Source: Caldicellulosiruptor kronotskyensis 2002
GTDB taxonomy: Bacteria > Bacillota > Thermoanaerobacteria > Caldicellulosiruptorales > Caldicellulosiruptoraceae
Assembly (NCBI RefSeq): GCF_000166775.1
Contig: NC_014720.1
Coordinates: forward strand, 2,760,001 to 2,824,000
Length of the DNA: 64,000 nt
Direction: 5' to 3'
Both the position numbers and the translations under genes were made by a program. Below are positions 7,993 to 16,812 of the stretch, piece by piece (position 1 is the first letter of the stretch; each line of letters begins with the position of its first letter). The notes under the pieces were generated by a model, which was given only the letters and a program-made list of their open reading frames with translations, was not told the origin of the DNA and made no database searches.

Positions 7993-9186
7993 TTAAAGAG
8001 TTCTCAGAAATTCAAGCACAGCGTCGTTTGCATTTTGGACATAGATAGGCAACGGCACTGCTTCCAAGCCAATTGCATCATAGCTTACAAGTAACCAGCA
8101 TCCTTTTTTGAACTTGAATGTCTGCTTGAACATATCTTCACTAATACCAAAAGCATCTGTCATTCTCTCCTTGTCAGACTTTCTCGGGAACTTGCTGACA
8201 AAGTATGTATGCGGCTGTGCCATAATATTGGTGTTAAGGTAATTAATCCTCTGGGTTGCAATACCTATCCCCAAGCCAAATTTTCTTCCTCGCCTTGCTA
8301 AGTGCATTACAACCTCGCTTGAACTCTCCTATGAATCCTTTGCATCCTGTGGAATGAACTCATCAGCCTCGTCAAATATGAAACTTACAACAGGGTCAAT
8401 CTTGCCGCTTCTGCGCCTGTCTTCAAAAATTGCCATGCCAATCTGATATGCAAGATTTCTCAGCTCATCCGGGTCATGCGACTGTAACATTATAAGTACT
8501 TTGTCGTTTGGTCTGTTGAAGATATCAATAAGTTTTTTCTGGTCAATAACATTTTCATTTGAAAATCCAAACTCTTTAATTTCCCCATACCTCATACGAT
8601 TTGTCAACTCCTCATCAAGCAAGAACGCCTCTGCACCAACCATGGGAAGATTTGACCCTATCCCTATCGAAATACTTTGTTTGTTGTCGATTATAATCTC
8701 AATATTTGTCGGAATAGCAAGGCATCTTATCTTTGTTGCATCGTCCAAAGGCTCTTTCTCTTGATCTTCCCAGTCGCGGTGAACTGGAATCTGCGCCATC
8801 ATAGTTACATCCCGAGCAAAATCCCATCGCTCATATTTGATTTTTTCACCCTCATGCTTGATTATTATTTTTCCTCTTGCTCCATAAGCTCCTGCAAAGA
8901 AGGTTATAAAGTTGCTGCCCTCATCTTTAATGCATGTTCCATCTATTGCAACAAAGTTTATCTCACTTTTCCCAAAAAAGCTCTCTATCTTTTTCCTGAG
9001 GCTGTGCCGAAAAGCTTGGTTTTCAAAATATTTACTCCAGTCAATTATGTAGTCTTTTAATACTGTATTGTAAAAGTCTTGCAGGTGCGTTAAACTTTTC
9101 TCCAAGTTCTCATCATATCTTTTCATTGAGGTTTTTATAGAATCTTTCCAGTATCCATACATCTGAGAGAGCTTGGACATGGGCAA
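7993..9186 (-). pseudogene. Deletion fusion of NurA front and HerA back, with an internal stop
   Basis: The first part reads like a NurA nuclease N-terminal half (NFVAIDGTCIKDEG, an acidic active-site strand). Without any Walker A it then passes into the HerA-like segment VSFIFDEADEFIP (Walker B) and, after an in-frame TAG at about 8329-8331, into IGIATQRINYLNTNIMAQ and the HerA C-terminal end. So the NurA C-terminus and HerA P-loop are missing and a nonsense codon splits the rest. The seven codons after TAG keep frame up to the internal ATG at 8305-8307. The start is TTG 9184-9186 or ATG 9178-9180. The product cannot hydrolyse ATP by the usual HerA mechanism. Confidence 0.7.
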
Positions 9187-9408
9187 TCATACCTTTCAAT
9201 TTTGATTTATCTTTTTAATAGTTTATACCCTCATTGAGTGTGATATTTATTTACATAAAACACTTTTATATAATATCATTCGACACATATTGACATAATC
9301 TTCTATTTTAATGCAATTTTCAGAAAAATTGATTTTTTATTAGTTTTATCTTTGATTTTTAGATAATAATTGGTATTATTTTGCATTATTGTTATTGCAT
9401 TTTATTCC

Positions 9409-9631
9409 TTTTGGGCTTCTGTATTTAGTTTTTTGAAATAAATTTTGACTTTTGTATTTACCAATTGCTGTCGACCTGAAATCCCCCCAAAAACCCCCGG
9501 GGGTCGACAGCAAAAGGTAATTTCTGGTATGTGTTGACTTTCATGCTTTTGAGGTGTATAATAGAAATAACATACTGCAGCTTGAAAACTTAACCATTTG
9601 TTCCTTGTGGCATTTTTCAACCTATCCACGG
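9409..9631 (+). promoter_or_regulatory. CRISPR leader 1 with sigma-A promoter and conserved hairpin
   Basis: This roughly 220-bp region is conserved in front of all four arrays. It contains a perfect 12-bp inverted repeat (9465-9476 with 9502-9513, centred on TGCTGTCGACC) and, downstream, TTGACT (9534-9539), a 17-base spacer and TATAAT (9557-9562). Transcription should begin near 9569, about 60 bases before the first repeat. The last part (AACATACTGCAGCTTG and following) is the most conserved and is the usual place for integration signals. Confidence 0.85.
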
Positions 9632-10875
9632 GTTTGTAGCCTCCCCTTTGGGGATTGAAACTCATTTAAAGCGGTCTTGTCTACAATTACATATGGGTTT
9701 GTAGCCTCCCCTTTGGGGATTGAAACAAGTTAGAAACAATTCTTTTTTTGCTGTTCTATTCTGTTTGTAGCCTCCCCTTTGGGGATTGAAACACACAAGC
9801 ATACCGTCTGAATTGTAGCTAACCTGGTTTGTAGCCTCCCCTTTGGGGATTGAAACCAGTAGATGAAAAAATATTAATTAGGTATTCAGAGTTTGTAGCC
9901 TCCCCTTTGGGGATTGAAACTCTTTCACCCTCCAATGCAGCTTTCAAGTCTTCAAGTTTGTAGCCTCCCCTTTGGGGATTGAAACAGATAATAATTGAGA
10001 AGTATAAAGACGTATTTGAATGTTTGTAGCCTCCCCTTTGGGGATTGAAACTTGAGGATTCGAATTTTACTGAGTTTTTTCTTGCCGTTTGTAGCCTCCC
10101 CTTTGGGGATTGAAACTCATTTTCATCTTTTCACCATACCATTTTGTTACCCGTTTGTAGCCTCCCCTTTGGGGATTGAAACACATACAATCATCTAATA
10201 GATTTGTATTACAAACAGTTTGTAGCCTCCCCTTTGGGGATTGAAACACATACAATCATCTAATAGATTTGTATTACAAACAGTTTGTAGCCTCCCCTTT
10301 GGGGATTGAAACCAAATTTTGCAGGAACATAAAGGTCTTTTGTAATCAGTTTGTAGCCTCCCCTTTGGGGATTGAAACCCATACAATCCACGCTCAATAC
10401 TAATTTCAACAAGGTTTGTAGCCTCCCCTTTGGGGATTGAAACATATATCTGTATTTAAAACATTCCTTACCGCCTTACCGTTTGTAGCCTCCCCTTTGG
10501 GGATTGAAACATAGAAACATGTAAAATGGAGCTCCGCTGTATGCGTGTTTGTAGCCTCCCCTTTGGGGATTGAAACTCATAATCCAGCCCTAAAATCTCA
10601 CAAACTTTAAGTTTGTAGCCTCCCCTTTGGGGATTGAAACTGGAATATATGTGTCCACAGTATCTTTAACAGTTGGTTTGTAGCCTCCCCTTTGGGGATT
10701 GAAACCTCTTGTTGGATATACTCGTTTTTATCTATGGCATCAGTTTGTAGCCTCCCCTTTGGGGATTGAAACTAATTGATTTCGATCCGCCTTCACTCTC
10801 AGGCATAGGTTTGTAGCCTCCCCTTTGGGGATTGAGGAGGAAGGGGGGTTGTAGCCTTCCCGTTGGGAATTGACC
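9632..10875 (+). CRISPR. CRISPR array 1 (19 repeats, 18 spacers)
   Basis: Repeats of 30 bases begin GTTTGTAGCC, have the core CCCCTTTGGGG and end ATTGAAAC. They start at 9632, 9697, 9763, 9827, 9891, 9956, 10022, 10087, 10153, 10218, 10283, 10349, 10414, 10481, 10547, 10611, 10676, 10743 and 10809. Spacers are 33-37 bases. The two spacers at 10183-10217 and 10248-10282 are identical, so one repeat-spacer unit has been duplicated. The last repeat loses its AAAC end and is followed after a short G-rich gap by a decayed repeat near 10848. The leader side is at the left, so the oldest units are at the right. Confidence 0.97.
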
Positions 10876-11108
10876 AAGAAAGGGTGTTTAGTAATTTCCT
10901 TTAGTGATTGAAATTTGGTGTTGCTGCATTGAATAGCAAAATAAAATATACTCCAATGGTGAAATAAAGCGATTGGCCAAGAAGTTAATCAAGAAAAGCA
11001 ACTCTGACAGTTCTAAGAAAATCATTAGTGCCAATAAATAAAGGTGGAAATTAACTCCTAACAATCCAAATACGTTGTTTGAGAATTGAATCTGAATTCT
11101 TTGAATAA

Positions 11109-11216
11109 AAAAAAATTACTTCATCAGAAGTATATTTAGACCTCTATGATAGCTTAGAAAATGGATACTATAAATTTTTTGGTGTATCTTTATCGTCGAA
11201 AGGAACTATACAATGA
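11109..11216 (+). pseudogene. Tail of a lost gene overlapping the DUF3800 start
   Basis: A 35-codon coding-like frame (SSEVYLDLYDSLENGYYKFF, ending SSKGTIQ) ends in TGA that overlaps the ATG of the DUF3800 gene as ATGA. There is a stop just before it and no start codon. The ATGA overlap is the usual sign of translational coupling, so the DUF3800 gene probably once had an upstream partner that is now deleted. Confidence 0.35.
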
Positions 11217-11971
11217 AAAAAGAAAAACAACCTTTGATACACATCTATTGTGATGAAAGTTCACAAAATAAAAATAGATACATGATTATTGGTGGACTAT
11301 GGGTTTTGTATGAGAATTTAGAAGAAATAGAAGAAAGTTTTGAGCAGTATAGAATACAACATAATATGTATAGTGAACTTAAATGGGGCAAAGTCTCTCA
11401 AGGAAAATTAGATGAATACAAAAAGCTTGTGGATATAATCTTCAAATTTATAGGAGAAAAGAAAATGGCTTATCGGTGTATAGTTGTAGATTCGTCGCAA
11501 ATGGATAACAGAAAGTATAATAAAGGTGATGAAGAATTAGGTTTTTATAAAATGTATTATCAGCTGTTGTTACATTATATTTATCCTAATTACCGTTATA
11601 TAATCTATCCAGATGACAGAAAAAACTCTTATAAATACAGACTACAAAGTTTACAAATTATACTCAACAGAGGACTTAGAAAAAAGCATAAAATAGATAT
11701 AGATATAGTAAGAAATATTGAGGCGAGAAAATCTCATGAAGTAGACTTAATACAAGCTACTGATATTTTGACAGGTGCAATAGGTTTTCATTGGAATGAC
11801 ATGGATAAAAAAGAAGATGCAAGCCCAGCTAAAAAAGAATTAGCTTTGTATATAGCCCAAAAAGCTGGATTAGAAACTTTGAAATTTTGCCATAGAAAAG
11901 ATTATAGTATGCACTTTCATATCTGGTATTGTGATTTCAAAAAATCAAAGAAGATATATAAAACGAAATAG
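11213..11971 (+). CDS. DUF3800 family protein
   Basis: The 252-residue product has the DUF3800 hallmarks: HIYCDESSQ near the start (acidic residue in the first strand of an RNase H-like fold), then GGLWV, and late in the protein EVDLIQATDILTGAIGF. The family is widespread in phages and defence regions and is predicted, not proven, to be a nuclease. The gene stands between two CRISPR arrays, on their strand. Its stop codon falls inside the first stem of a structured RNA. No strong ribosome site precedes the ATG (GGAAC at 11201-11205), which fits coupling to a lost upstream gene. Confidence 0.8.
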   Translation: MKKEKQPLIHIYCDESSQNKNRYMIIGGLWVLYENLEEIEESFEQYRIQHNMYSELKWGKVSQGKLDEYKKLVDIIFKFIGEKKMAYRCIVVDSSQMDNRKYNKGDEELGFYKMYYQLLLHYIYPNYRYIIYPDDRKNSYKYRLQSLQIILNRGLRKKHKIDIDIVRNIEARKSHEVDLIQATDILTGAIGFHWNDMDKKEDASPAKKELALYIAQKAGLETLKFCHRKDYSMHFHIWYCDFKKSKKIYKTK

Positions 11972-12069
11972 CGCCCTGAGTCCTATCCTCTTTATGAGGA
12001 TGCGCCTCACGCTTGGTGAGGGTTTCGGATATCAGTGGCGCTATTTCCTGAATGCAGGTTAAAACCTGC
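11966..12069 (+). ncRNA. Compact structured RNA attached to the DUF3800 gene
   Basis: A closing stem AAATAGCGCC (11966-11975) with GGCGCTATTT (12037-12046) continues as CTGA with TCAG and TCC with GGA. It encloses two hairpins: ATCCTC/GAGGAT (11985-12001, 5-base loop) and CCTCAC/GTGAGG (12005-12021, 5-base loop). The whole is a three-way junction with all arms paired. A separate hairpin GCAGGTT/AACCTGC (12054-12069) and a T-rich tail follow. RNA motifs named DUF3800-I to -XI have been reported near DUF3800 genes, and this is probably one of them or a new type. Which strand is functional is not settled; the gene order favours plus. Confidence 0.6.
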
Positions 12070-12291
12070 TTATTATTTACTTTTTCACTTTTCAATTTAA
12101 TTATACCTCATAACAGTGATTTAGTCAAAAAAATTTTTTATTTTGTGTTATATAATTCTACAGCGTTGCTTATAATTGCAAATAACATTATAGTATTTAT
12201 TTAATTGCAGATAAACTTGAAGGCAAACTCAAAAAGGCAAAATTGAAACCACAATTGAGCTTGCAAAAAGATTAATGCAAATGCAAATTAT

Positions 12292-12515
12292 CCCTTTTTG
12301 GCTTTTGTATCTGGTTTTCTAAAATAAATTATGAATTTTGTATTTTCCAATTGCTGTCGAACTGCAGTACCCCCAAAACCACGGGGGTTGACAGCAAAAG
12401 GTAATTTCTGGTATGTGTTGACTTTCATGCTTTTGAGGTGTATAATAGAAATAACATACTGCAGCTTGAAAACTTAACCATTTGTCCCTTGTCGCATTTT
12501 TCAACCTATCCACGG
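12292..12515 (+). promoter_or_regulatory. CRISPR leader 2 with sigma-A promoter
   Basis: This region is closely similar to leader 1. It has TTGACT at 12418-12423, a 17-base spacer and TATAAT at 12441-12446. The upstream hairpin (12353-12400 region) has changed in both arms but still pairs: TGCTGTC with GACAGCA, then a G-T pair and a CCCCC/GGGGG inner stem. Confidence 0.8.
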
Positions 12516-12677
12516 GTTTGTAGCCTCCCCTTTGGGGATTGAAACACACCTCACTCTATGTATCTTGCAAGTCTAAGCACCGTTTGTAGCCTCCCCTTTG
12601 GGGATTGAAACAAAGAGTTAGAGAACAAAGTAAGAAGCGAAATCATAGTTTGTAGCCTCCCATTTAGGGGTTGAAAC
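12516..12677 (+). CRISPR. CRISPR array 2 (3 repeats, 2 spacers)
   Basis: Repeats at 12516 and 12582 match array 1 exactly. The third, at 12648, has changes (CCCATTTAGGGGTTGAAAC end) as expected for a terminal repeat. The two spacers are 36 bases each. The array is very short but keeps a complete leader, so it is either young or reduced by deletion. Confidence 0.93.
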
Positions 12678-12775
12678 GCAGGTATTTTACCTTTCATCTT
12701 GGATAAGAAAATATGTTTGATATTATCTTTTAACTTTGTTATAATGTTTCTTAAAAAACCCTTCAGGTGAAAATA

Positions 12776-13048
12776 ATGAATAACCAGCTTCCTTACAACA
12801 TAAATGATCTGGAGTAAAAATACATATTCTATAACAAAAGTATCTTTATTAAGTTTTTAAAGAGATTTGATAAAATTGTGGTATTTAAAAATCTTACAGA
12901 AGACCGGCTTGAAAGAATTGACAAAAGTTATGTTTTGCCAGACTTCTCTGAACTGCAAAGTGACATCCTTTATAAAGTAAGTTTAAAAGAGAAAGAGATT
13001 ATCTTTTACATTAATTGCGTAATTGATCTTGAGTACACATTGGATTGA
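12776..13048 (+). pseudogene. Remnant of an Rpn/YhgA-type PD-(D/E)XK nuclease gene
   Basis: ATG at 12776 follows an AGGTGA ribosome site. The frame has a TAA after 13 codons and ends with TGA at 13046-13048. The reading SELQSDILYKVSLKEKEIIF followed by YINCVIDLEYTLD aligns with the conserved block of the Rpn/YhgA transposase-like nucleases (D-[IL]-L-Y-K-V and I-I-F-Y-I-L-L-E-x-Q-S in intact members). The catalytic E-x-Q is lost and the rest of the gene is gone. This is a dead gene, typical of recombination-prone DNA. Confidence 0.6.
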
Positions 13049-13171
13049 CTTAAACCAAGTAGAAAGCATTTTGCAAGTGAAAGACATACTGAGCTTAATA
13101 TTGAAGCTCAACAGGATTAGTGGATATAGTCTTCTTTTTTTCAACAAACTCATCTTAATCCTTCTCAAAAG

Positions 13172-13921
13172 TTATGTTACCAAAATAAAAGAAATATTGT
13201 CATTGAAATTTCCAAGATGAAATCTTTTCTGAAATTCAATACAAAAATCATCAGAAGAAGAAATTTCTGGCATTTCTTTCTCAAATTTATCCCAGAATCC
13301 ATCGCTGCAGATGATGAATCTATCTTCATCAATAATTTCTGTCTCATTTCTATAAATTTGGACCTCTGTTCGATAATTATCTGCTATTACTGCAGAAGTT
13401 AGAGCATGCTTTTTAGAATGAGTCTTTGCCTCATCCACAGTTATGTAGCCACTTGAGATAAGTTCTTCAACCACAGTATGGTCTTTTGTTAATCTAATTG
13501 CTCTTTTTCCAAGTAATCTATACACTCTGCAATCGCCTACATTGAAAACCTGAACTTTGCTGCCAACAATCAAGACTCCAGCTACTGTGCATCCCATTCC
13601 AAAACTGTTTGGATTTGTCCGCGCGTAATTTTCTAATTCATCTCTTGCAATTTTAATTGCATCTTCAATAGAAAGCTTTTTTTCGATGATATCATCTTTA
13701 TAACTTTTCAAAATTTCTAAAACCATCTTTGATGCTAAGTCACCTTTGGTGTGTCCTCCTATACCATCTGCAACAGCAAGAAAAATATTTTTACCATCAA
13801 TATCTATACTCTCACATTTTTCCATATTTGTACTACTTATAATTCTTTCAGAAACTAACAAGGCGTCTTCGTTTGTATCTCTCAAATTTCCTTTATTTGT
13901 AAAATAAAAAACTTTAAACAT
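13172..13921 (-). CDS. PP2C-family protein phosphatase
   Basis: All core motifs of PPM/PP2C phosphatases are present in 249 residues: RDTNEDALL, VADGIGGHTKGDLAS (metal-binding Asp and Gly), GMGCTVAGVLI, VFNVGDCRVYRL, LTKDHTVVEEL, ICSDGFWDKF and a final DNISFILV. It should remove phosphate from Ser/Thr residues using two metal ions and is soluble. It is the last gene of a six-gene operon with a kinase and an FHA protein, which makes those its likely partners. A GGAG ribosome site (AGATAGGAGTTGAAAACATG) marks the start. The gap to the upstream gene is 24 bases. Confidence 0.93.
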   Translation of the reverse strand: MFKVFYFTNKGNLRDTNEDALLVSERIISSTNMEKCESIDIDGKNIFLAVADGIGGHTKGDLASKMVLEILKSYKDDIIEKKLSIEDAIKIARDELENYARTNPNSFGMGCTVAGVLIVGSKVQVFNVGDCRVYRLLGKRAIRLTKDHTVVEELISSGYITVDEAKTHSKKHALTSAVIADNYRTEVQIYRNETEIIDEDRFIICSDGFWDKFEKEMPEISSSDDFCIEFQKRFHLGNFNDNISFILVT

Positions 13922-13945
13922 GTTTTCAACTCCTATCTGTGTTTA

Positions 13946-14431
13946 TTATTGTAATTCATCTACTGTAAGTTCTAAGGATAACGAAAGAGATATTCTGTCG
14001 CCCTTTTTGATTACATCTTTATCCTTTATCTTCATGCCATTTATATAAACTCCATTTGTGCTATTTAAATCCTCAACATACCAGATACCTGCCTGTTTGA
14101 AAAATCTTGCATGTCTTCTTGAAACAGTTTTATATTCCCCCAAATATTCTTTCCCTTTTTCATGTCTGCCTACCACATCGCCACTAAAAACCTCTAACAC
14201 AAAATCTTTCCCTCTCAAAATAATTTTGGAAACTTCAACCATTGTTCTATCATCGCAAGACTCTTTTTTAAAAGATTCATTTCTTTCTATCCCTTCAGTC
14301 TTCTTAGCTTCTCTGACTGCATTGTCCTCAGTTACAGGCACATTTATGATATCTGCCATGCATTTGACGCATATTATTTCATCAGGGGGATTTTGCCAAT
14401 TACAGTTCGGACATATCTTATATCTCTCCAT
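13946..14431 (-). CDS. FHA-domain protein with N-terminal zinc ribbon
   Basis: This 161-residue protein begins with a zinc-ribbon pattern (CPNCNWQNPPDEIICVKC, two CxxC pairs). It ends in a forkhead-associated domain (about residues 75-155) with the phosphothreonine-binding residues of the family: VGRHE, then VSRRHARF and DLNSTNGVYING. It should bind phosphothreonine, presumably on the operon's kinase or on a kinase substrate. The linker is charged. The ATG overlaps the end of the radical SAM gene by 14 bases, so the two are coupled in translation. It is expected to be a soluble adaptor. Confidence 0.9.
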   Translation of the reverse strand: MERYKICPNCNWQNPPDEIICVKCMADIINVPVTEDNAVREAKKTEGIERNESFKKESCDDRTMVEVSKIILRGKDFVLEVFSGDVVGRHEKGKEYLGEYKTVSRRHARFFKQAGIWYVEDLNSTNGVYINGMKIKDKDVIKKGDRISLSLSLELTVDELQ

Positions 14432-15002
14432 TTATGAACACCTCAGCATCTTTTTGGTATGGTATGCCTATTATAACTATTTTATCTTTTTGATTAATAA
14501 TCTGAAGAACTCTTTCTTTTTTCTTTTTTATCCAGAGTAAATAATCATTACCCAAAGACTTATTAAAAAGGAAAAATCGCTGATTTTCTGAGCCTTTCCA
14601 AATCAATTCACTTTCAAGCCCTTTTATAAAAGGGGAATCTACTATTGCATCTATTAGTTTCAAGATATCTTTATGTTTATTCAAAAGGTATTCATATGTG
14701 TATCCAGTATAAACAAGAATGTCATCAAAAAAGTCTCTTATAGAACTTAAAAGAATCAGCAGTGGTACATGCTGGTCAAATGGCTCTCCACCACTTATTG
14801 TTAGTCTTTTGCAACCAAAACTCTTCAGGACATTAGCAACCTGTTCTATTTTAATTGCTCTGCTTTTATCAAATTCCCATGTATGCGAAGACATGCATCC
14901 TTTACATCTTATTGAACATCCCTGCAGCCAAATACCAACTCTTTTACCAGGTCCAAGTGTATAAACAGGATAATGTATAATATTAACTAATAACTCTTCC
15001 AT
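14418..15002 (-). CDS. Radical SAM activase-like protein (NrdG/PflA-type)
   Basis: The CxxxCxxC cluster motif reads CSIRCKGC, followed by the SGGEPF motif that holds S-adenosylmethionine; GPGKRVGIWLQG precedes it, as in NrdG-type activases. The start is taken as ATG 15000-15002, because AGGTGGGAAC lies eight bases upstream and the longer frame would overlap the AAA+ gene further. That gives 194 residues, the normal size for the minimal activase fold. No glycyl radical enzyme is present in the operon, so its target is unknown; it may modify another operon product. It overlaps both neighbours by 14-20 bases. Confidence 0.85.
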   Translation of the reverse strand: MEELLVNIIHYPVYTLGPGKRVGIWLQGCSIRCKGCMSSHTWEFDKSRAIKIEQVANVLKSFGCKRLTISGGEPFDQHVPLLILLSSIRDFFDDILVYTGYTYEYLLNKHKDILKLIDAIVDSPFIKGLESELIWKGSENQRFFLFNKSLGNDYLLWIKKKKERVLQIINQKDKIVIIGIPYQKDAEVFINGEI

Positions 15003-16809
15003 TAAGTTCCCACCTGTCATCTTTTTTGAGTAATTCATTAATCACCACAGTACTTTCTGCTTGAGGAAACAACTTAAACAGAAGCTCTGAAAGAGGATTT
15101 ATAAATAATAGTTCAAGTTTGTTGCCTATTCCTCTTCCACCCATAGACAGGTCTTTTACAATTTCTTCATATATCTTTTGCTGCACATTATCTGATATTT
15201 CAAGCTTTACCCCCTTATCTTCTTCAAGTTTTATCTTAACATTATTCAGCATTTTATCCAATATTCTTTTTACATTTTCACTGCGTATAAAATCAAATAC
15301 AATGATGTTTTCTCCTATACGATTCAAAATTTCAGGTCTTGCAATCTTGAATGTAAAATATTCTTTTATGGCTTCATTCAAAATCTTCTCAATTTCATCA
15401 TAACTCATTTCTGGTGAGATACGCTGTATTTTTTTACCATCCGACGTCACTTCAAAAACACCAAGATTAGATGTAAATATTATTAGACTTTCAGAAAAGT
15501 ATACAGTTTCTCCTCTGCCAGAGGTAAGCCTACCATCGTCAAGTATTTGTAAGAAAATATCAAGTATTTTTGGATGAGCTTTTTCTATCTCATCAAAGAG
15601 GATTACTGAAAAAGGATTTTGTTTTACAGCATTTGTTAATTCTCCACCAACATCATACCCCACATATCCGGGCGGCGCACCAATGAGTCTTTGGTCAGAA
15701 TGTTCATGTGAAAACTCTGACATATCAAATCGTATATAATGATGTTCACTTCCAAATATTAATTCTGTTATAGCTTTTGCAAGTTCAGTTTTTCCTACAC
15801 CGGTTGGTCCTGCAAAAAACAAAACGCCTTTAGGTCTGTTTGAATATCTTGAAAACTGTGAACCCGAAAGATTGAAAAAAGCTCTTCTCAATATAGTAGC
15901 TGCTTGTTTTATAGCTTTTTCTTGCCCCATAACTCTTCTTTTTAAAAATTCCTCTGCGTTATTCAACCTGTCTTTATCTATTTTCGCCCACGGATTTTCG
16001 CTGACACCAACTTTGTATCTCCTTGTCGCTTCACCAATTTCTCTTGCACTCAGATTTTCTCTCTTTGACAAAACTACTATAGAAAGCATTTCCCTTGCAA
16101 ACATGCCAGATGTCAGATTTACAAAATCTTTTATCAATTCTTCTTTTTTGCTGTCAGGTAAACTTGTCCACTCATCCATTCGCGGTAAAAGAGCCTGTGC
16201 TATCCATCTTCTTATCTCAAAATCAGGTTTTGGAATAGGAATTGTTCTTATTCTTGGATTTTCTACAGTATACCACGGCGGTAAATCATTTTCTTTCTCT
16301 ACAAGGAAAATTATTGGATTAAAAGAAGGTGGATTACCTTTTTGGTTTATGTTAATAGAGAGCTTGAATGTATGGTAAAGAAAATCTGGTAAATCTTTGC
16401 TGCAGGAAATCTCTGGCAATCTCGATGAAAAGTTAATAACAACAGCTGTCTTTTCATCTCCTGTAATAAATTTTTCTATAGTTTCATACACATCAATCAA
16501 AGACACAACTTTATCACCAATTTTTCTTCCAGTAAGGTTTGTAAATATTCCTTCATCTCCCTTTAATAGTCTAAATCCTTCAAGAGGAACATACTCTATT
16601 ACAATTTTGTAGTTGTCATATGTAGTAAGCAAATGAGCAATAAATTGAGTTATATTCATGGGTATATATTTTTCACCCTGTGGAAATGGAAATAGGTCAT
16701 AAATATTCCCAAAAAGAATAAACTGAGATGTTATAGAACAAAACCTTAGAAGCTCTTTTGCAAACTTTGGTATGCCTTTGATTTTTTCAGGTATTATTTC
16801 GTTTGCCAT
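14983..16809 (-). CDS. AAA+ unfoldase, Clp/Hsp100 D2-like, with degenerate N-terminal ATPase domain
   Basis: The C-terminal half of this 608-residue protein is a canonical Clp-type D2 module: FAGPTGVGKTELAKA (Walker A), APPGYVGYDVGG (aromatic pore loop), SVILFDEIEKAHP (Walker B), LIIFTSN (sensor 1), ARPEILNRIGE (arginine finger) and MGGRGIGNKLE (sensor 2). The first 260 residues resemble another AAA domain, but the P-loop position reads LFGNIYDLFPF, so it probably does not bind ATP. There is no ClpP-docking (IGF) loop that I can see, so it is more likely a remodeller than a protease partner. It starts four bases after the coiled-coil gene. Confidence 0.88.
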   Translation of the reverse strand: MANEIIPEKIKGIPKFAKELLRFCSITSQFILFGNIYDLFPFPQGEKYIPMNITQFIAHLLTTYDNYKIVIEYVPLEGFRLLKGDEGIFTNLTGRKIGDKVVSLIDVYETIEKFITGDEKTAVVINFSSRLPEISCSKDLPDFLYHTFKLSININQKGNPPSFNPIIFLVEKENDLPPWYTVENPRIRTIPIPKPDFEIRRWIAQALLPRMDEWTSLPDSKKEELIKDFVNLTSGMFAREMLSIVVLSKRENLSAREIGEATRRYKVGVSENPWAKIDKDRLNNAEEFLKRRVMGQEKAIKQAATILRRAFFNLSGSQFSRYSNRPKGVLFFAGPTGVGKTELAKAITELIFGSEHHYIRFDMSEFSHEHSDQRLIGAPPGYVGYDVGGELTNAVKQNPFSVILFDEIEKAHPKILDIFLQILDDGRLTSGRGETVYFSESLIIFTSNLGVFEVTSDGKKIQRISPEMSYDEIEKILNEAIKEYFTFKIARPEILNRIGENIIVFDFIRSENVKRILDKMLNNVKIKLEEDKGVKLEISDNVQQKIYEEIVKDLSMGGRGIGNKLELLFINPLSELLFKLFPQAESTVVINELLKKDDRWELNGRVIS

Positions 16810-16812
16810 ACT

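Noticed and set aside
9402-10445. Minus-strand open frames across array 1 with repeated FQSPKGRLQT or FNPQRGGYK units
   Set aside because: These are translations of CRISPR repeats, whose 30-base length keeps a frame open; they are not genes. The same holds for the minus-strand frames at 12319-12549, 28545-29212 and 31704-32605.
11966-12046. tRNA-like cloverleaf after the DUF3800 gene
   Set aside because: There are only two inner hairpins, no T-loop sequence (GTTCRA) and no anticodon arm of the right size; it fits a three-way junction RNA better.
12776-13048. Active transposase or insertion sequence
   Set aside because: The Rpn/YhgA-like frame has an early stop and a missing catalytic part, and no terminal inverted repeats or target duplications were found around it.
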